Positions 59,346 through 64,000 of a stretch of DNA of 64,000 nucleotides are shown here, one piece after another (the stretch's first letter is position 1; each line of letters opens with the position of its first letter). The notes beneath the pieces are model-generated. The model ran no database searches, was not told the origin of the DNA, and saw only the letters and a list, made by a program, of their open reading frames with translations. This DNA is from Morella rubra (lineage: Eukaryota > Streptophyta > Magnoliopsida > Fagales > Myricaceae), in assembly GCA_003952965.2 (NCBI GenBank), contig CM025849.1, positions 27,891,365-27,955,364 on the forward strand, read 5' to 3'. The position numbers and the translations under genes were made by a program.

Positions 59346-61635
59346 TGATTACAATCTTTCTTTTCTGGTTAACGCGAAGAGCATGACTCTCGGACTTCAC
59401 GCAGTCTTAGGGCATTGGGCGTGAGGTAGTTTCGTCCAAAAGCCAAAATCGGTTTGTAGAGTCTGAACAAGAGGCACTTTGGGGGCTCGAAATCTGTAAG
59501 ATTTTTGCTGCCATGGATGATAGTGAAGGACAGAGGTTGACGACGCCTGGAAGAGGGCGTAAGGAGAGGAGGGTTATGGAGTGAAAAAGAGATGAACCTA
59601 AAGAAGTTCAAACTTTCTGAAAGATAAGAAGAAGAATTTATAAAGAAAACTAAGAAACAAGAGAGAACCCGCGGAAACGAAAAAACAGGGAAACCAAAAA
59701 TTTCACTAGATATTTGATTTATTCCGTAATGGATGATTCTCGAAATATTTAGTTATGTGATTCCCTTTAAAATATATTATAAATACTTACATGTTAATAC
59801 ATTAAATAATATAAGATTGAATCATATTAACAGAATATTGATCATACCTATCAGTTCAAAAAAAAAATTCTGAAAAAAAATATATTCTTTTAGAGATTTC
59901 TTAAATTTTTGTCATTTAATCCTTAAGTTTTTATTATAATAAAACTGTCTAATCATTTCAATCCTAGCTCTAAATATTGTTTTCTATTGTTTGTTGAGAT
60001 TTAAGAAATCTCTAAAAGAAATCTCTAAAAGAAATCTCTATTATAATAAAACTGTCTAATAATTTCAATCCTAGCTCTTTTAACTTCTATTTACTATATA
60101 CGATGTTCGACCGAGAACCTATATTTGATTGATTTATTTATTTTGTAGGCATAACATATATTTTAACATATAATGCAAAGCTACACACTCTATATATCAT
60201 AAAGTGATACTATATTTTGTCTTAATAACTCTAATAAGGTAGAGTACCATATACTCAGTTTTTTTTCCTAGTCTATTGTATGCTCAATTAATTAAATACA
60301 TAAACTCGTTAATTAAATCCTTCAATAGGGTAGAGTACCATATACTTGTTAATTAAATACATTTTAATACATATATAACAGGATATACATCTATATATTC
60401 TAATGTGTTATATTTTGTTTACTTTATTTTGATTTATATAATGTTCTTTTATTCTGGTGAAGTAAAATTGTAAAGCCACATAGCATATTATTTTACACTA
60501 TTTTTTATAACTAGTATAATAATCTTAATTAAAATAGGTTGGTAGTAATAATATATAAGACTTATAATTTAAAAGTATAATGCCTTCCATATAACATTGC
60601 ATGATTTGTTTATGTGTTTGTGATATACATGATATGTGCTAATTAACCTAAGTACTTTATATGTATGTACCTACCTAATGACTAAATCATAGCCTCTAAG
60701 ACCATATATTAAGTTACGTACTTTAATTGCATAAGCTAATCTCACAATATATTTTTGTTTGAAATTAAATAATATGCCCTAGTTAAATAGTATTATATTA
60801 CTAATTATTCAAAATATATATGCTCATTATAAGTATGATAATAGATGTTTTCTAAACTACTTAGATTTAGTCAATAAATATGCAATTACCATAACAACCA
60901 TAGTATAATTTAAAATATATCATATAACAACTTCAATTTTCACAACACTCCCTCTAATTTATATTTTATTAAGTATGTCTTTAAAATAAAAACTTTCAAA
61001 TATATGACAAAATAATAAAATAATATATAAAATAATTATTAACAAACATTAATAACTTATAATTAATAAATAAATTTTTTTTTGCACTTATACCTATAGT
61101 AGCATTTGTGCCAACAAATGCTGCTATGGATACACTTTTAGTAGCGTTTGTGTAAAAAAACGATGCTAAAGGTGTAATCTTTAGCAGCGGTCATTGTGAT
61201 CACTGCTGTAGATACCTAATTTATAGCAGCGTTTGTGCACAAACGTTGCTAGAAATTAGACCTATAGTGGCGGTCACAGGGATCACCGCTATAGATGCCT
61301 AAGTATAGCAACATTTTTGTGCAAACGCTGTTAAAAATTAGACTTTAGTAGCGTTTGTGAAAAAACGCCGCTATAGGTAAAACTTTTAGCAGCGTTTTTT
61401 TACAAATGCGCTAAAGACCTAATTTTTAGCGGTGTTTTTTTGCAAAACGCTACTAAAGGGTGTCTTTAATGGTGGTCACGACCGCCACTACAAATCTAAT
61501 TTTTAGCGATGTTTTGCAAGGGTGTATCACCGCTATAGGCGGTTTGTAGAGGCGTTTGTCCATAAATGCCGCTAAAGACAACTTTAACGGCGTTTTTAGC
61601 GACCGCCGCTAAGGACCAGTTTTTTTGTAATGCAC

Positions 61636-62194
61636 CTTAGAAAGAGGTCACAAGTATATGTGGTTAATATAACATAGTTTTGGCCCAAACATATAAACTT
61701 AAGCTTTTAGGTTGAGTAGTGTCCCAACATATTATATTATGAGCCCACTAAAAGAATCCTAAGATGTCATCTCCCCCCACAGGTGCTATTGCCAATGCTA
61801 AGATATTTTCCCAACTTGGGAGCTGCTATTCAACTCAATTCTAATCTAGGGTCATACGATCTAGACCTCTAATAACATATTCCTTCTACCTCTTGAAATA
61901 TGACAGTAAATGAGCCAAAAATTCATAAACAACTGGTGCACATTTGTTTCACAGGCTCAAATTTAATCATTTAACACATTTAACATGGTGTTTGGCAACT
62001 TAAAATTTTAACAAAATTTTACTTTTATCAAACACATTTAAAATTTTACTTTTACTTTTACTTTTACTTTTATCATTCATTCACCAATTCAATACCACCT
62101 CGTTTTTAACACCAACATAAAATTTTAATAAAATTTTGAAATCAAACGCAGTCTTAGAGTTATGAGAGAACTTAGAAACCATCCAAATACGACA
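61636..62194. other. Intergenic
   Basis: No gene. Bases 61983-62155 have inverted ends (GTGTTTGGCAACTTAAAATTT against AAAATTTTGAAATCAAACGC), suggesting a small MITE. Confidence 0.4.
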
Positions 62195-62315
62195 GACCTG
62201 ATTCATAGCATAGAGTTCCATCCACGTTGCGATATAAGGAGACATCAGCCAAGAAATCACCCTTAAAAGCAGAGAGCTTGGAGGCAGTCGAAACTGCAGT
62301 AGACATGGGCTCGGC
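62195..62315 (-). pseudogene. Ty1/copia RT-region fragment
   Basis: On the minus strand from 62306 the frame reads MSTAVSTASKLSAFKGDFLA and then SLYRNVDGTLCYESG, close to the segment after the RT core in Ty1/copia elements. It is about 120 bp long with no flanking retrotransposon parts. An isolated relic. Confidence 0.65.
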
Positions 62316-62334
62316 CATAAGGCCTCTATTATAA

Positions 62335-63167
62335 CAGTGGTGGAACTTGGACTCAAGTTGAGGGGGACAAACTCCTAAGGGGAAATGACAAAAAAAATAA
62401 AAATAAAAATAAAAATTTCTAGGTAATGCAAAAAGTGTGAGTTAAAATATCAATATAATCTCATTCCTGCAATGTCAAATGTTTGCTTGCAGTGGCGGTC
62501 CTGGCAAAGCTAGGAATTTATCTTTGGGGGGCCAAAATAATACTATGATGTTTATTTTTATTTTTATATTATATGCTAAAATATGAAAAAGTTTTGTATA
62601 AATACAATTCAGATTATGAAAAATATTCTCAAAGATTTTTCTTAAATTAAGAATATATAGCACAGGTTTATATTATTAAAAATTGAGTATGCTGTAAAGA
62701 CACTGTTGAAATAATACAAATAAATACACTTTAGAGATAATAAAAAATATATATAAATAAAAAAGAGTTTAAAAATACTAAAAGAGGAGAAAACACTCAT
62801 ATTATCTAATTTTTAAAGTAAATATATTTTTTAAATTTTAGAATCTTTTACTCTTCAAAAGTTAGAGTTTTAAGAAAAATTCTAGAATTTTAAAGATTTA
62901 TGTTGAATCTCGAATTTTTTTAGTCCTATCAAATGTGTTTTTAAATTTTGTCCAAACTAAAAGTGATAGGTTATTGTTAAATATTCAAGGCCAAAATTTG
63001 TATTTCAAATTCTAAGAGGCTAAAAAATGGTTTGAGGGACATTTTTGAAAATTTTGGGAGGGCCAAGAATATATTTTGTCAAAAAATAGCGTATGGGCAA
63101 AGGGAAAGGAGAGGGCAATTTTTAAAATATTTGGGGAGGGTCAATGGCCCCCCTCCATCCGCCACTG
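62335..63167. mobile_element. Short hAT element related to 3715-5155
   Basis: The left end (CAGTGGTGGAAC then GGGGGACAAACTCCTAAGGGG) matches the left end of the 3715-5155 element (GGGGGGCAAACTCCTAAGGAA, then GTAATGCAAAAA). The right end is CCGCCACTG. Flanks CCTCTATTATAA (62323-62334) and CCTCTATATAA (63168-63178) are near-duplicates. A second CAGTGGCGG start at 62490 suggests a related element nested inside or a compound structure. No transposase. Confidence 0.6.
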
Positions 63168-63178
63168 CCTCTATATAA

Positions 63179-64000
63179 CCTAGGGTATAATGAAGGACCT
63201 TGGTGACCATCTCCAAAGATCGCAACCTAATAATCTTGAGGATGTACATGGATGGTTGGTGTTTATGTTGTTCAAAAACAAACACTTGTCTAAGTAGATG
63301 TTTGGCAAGCAAAAATTTTAAGAATTTTGAATTTGTAGGAGAAAATTTTTGAATTTAACTTTTTATAGGAGTTAGTGAAAAAGTTGAAAAATGTTTTGAT
63401 AGTAAAATGATTTTAATTGGAATTTGTTAATAAATAAGGAGAGAGAATATTTAATATAATTTTGTTTAATAACATATTGAAGTTGATGTTAAAAAAATGT
63501 TGAAATTTGTGCAAATTTTTTGAGATTTTTATGAACTGAAAAAAGAAATAAATTGAAAATATTCGGTATCCAGTGGCAGGTGGGCCCTTCTCATAGTATT
63601 AGAGAGAGGGCTACATCACAACTTTTGACCACCGACCCGTCCAAAAACAGATAGGACAGTCAGATTTTATAAATAGTACAAGGCAGTTTTTAAATTTACC
63701 AAATTAAAAACTCTGTTCTAAAAATCAAATAGCGAAAAAAAAACATAAGTGGGTGCTATGATATTTTTCCTGGAAACAAATACAAATGGGAGTACTTTAT
63801 ATTAAACGGACAAGTTTTAATCAACCAGAATTGACAAAATTGAATGGTTTACGTGTGCCACCTGGTGGTATCTGGAGGTCAAGACGACTCTGTTGTTAAC
63901 TCCACCATAGTTGAGCAAAGGCTCGGATGGCGAGCATGAGACTTTATGACAAACCTCAAACAACCAAGTGTGACCTGAATAGCCTCACCAAAGTTCTAGC
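63179..64000. other. Intergenic to right edge
   Basis: AT-rich sequence with no recognisable gene. The last 150 bases are less AT-rich and could approach a gene outside the window, but no exon could be identified. Confidence 0.4.

Larger units (their letters stand above)
57091..61632. mobile_element. CACTA (En/Spm) element carrying ribosomal protein gene exons
   Basis: The left end is CACTACAAAAAAAAATTGGG and the right end, inverted, is CATTACAAAAAAACTGGTCC. A 3-bp duplication CAC flanks it (57088-57090, 61633-61635). Subterminal regions (57110-57480, 61085-61620) are dense in TTTAGCRGCGTTTTT words in both orientations, as in CACTA elements. There is no transposase; instead the interior contains two eL6 exons with intact splice sites and possibly further captured exon-like pieces. 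This is the structure of a gene-capturing non-autonomous (Pack-type) CACTA. Bases 59700-61080 are very AT-rich with no gene. Confidence 0.85.

Noticed and set aside
62490..63167. Independent hAT element starting at 62,490
   Set aside because: The ends match, but flanks TTTGCTTG and CCTCTATA do not; the outer start at 62,335 has similar flanks to the right end.
1..64000. CRISPR arrays, rRNA, tRNA genes, riboswitches, bacterial operons
   Set aside because: No evenly spaced short repeats with unique spacers and no recognisable RNA-gene sequences were seen; the window is plant nuclear DNA.

Overview
This is a stretch of a flowering-plant nuclear genome, most likely a eudicot. It is AT-rich, its genes are split by many short introns with plant-type splice sites, its proteins match angiosperm families (omega-amidase, RKD-type RWP-RK factor, GDSL lipase, COG3), and more than half of the gene-free sequence is plant transposon debris. 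I cannot name the species.

Genes, left to right. The 5' end of a nitrilase-family omega-amidase gene runs off the left edge (minus, 541-1032). A six-exon RWP-RK transcription factor gene (plus, 5531-7724) carries an internal 57-residue duplication. A five-exon GDSL esterase/lipase gene (minus, 8445-10385) follows, tail to tail with the RWP-RK gene. A 24-exon gene for Golgi tethering subunit COG3 (minus, 40034-51483) occupies most of 40-51.5 kb. All four reading frames could be spliced by eye into uninterrupted proteins. The genes have unrelated housekeeping or regulatory roles and do not form a pathway or cluster.

Mobile DNA. Several elements can be delimited to the base by target-site duplications (TSDs): a hAT relic upstream of the RWP-RK gene (3715-5155), a Mutator-like foldback element (18258-18765, 9-bp TSD), a Ty3/gypsy retrotransposon with PBS, PPT and both LTRs (18893-25444, TSD CACAA), a LINE-tail retroposon enclosing both of those (18217-26220, 16-bp TSD), a hAT element with an almost complete transposase (32005-36832), and a CACTA element (57091-61632, TSD CAC) carrying two exons of a ribosomal protein eL6 gene. 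A 6-kb decayed L1-type LINE lies at about 10.68-16.88 kb and is itself split by a nested repeat.

The rest is intergenic AT-rich sequence with tandem duplications (605 bp at 52.5 kb, 304 bp at 55.1 kb), minisatellites, and two related LTR-like segments at 30-31.4 kb and 53.7-54.9 kb. I found no rRNA, tRNA, CRISPR or prokaryotic-type operon. The most distinctive items are the gene-carrying CACTA element, the three-layer nest at 18.2-26.2 kb, and the RWP-RK gene with its internal duplication and a hAT insertion in its 5' flank.
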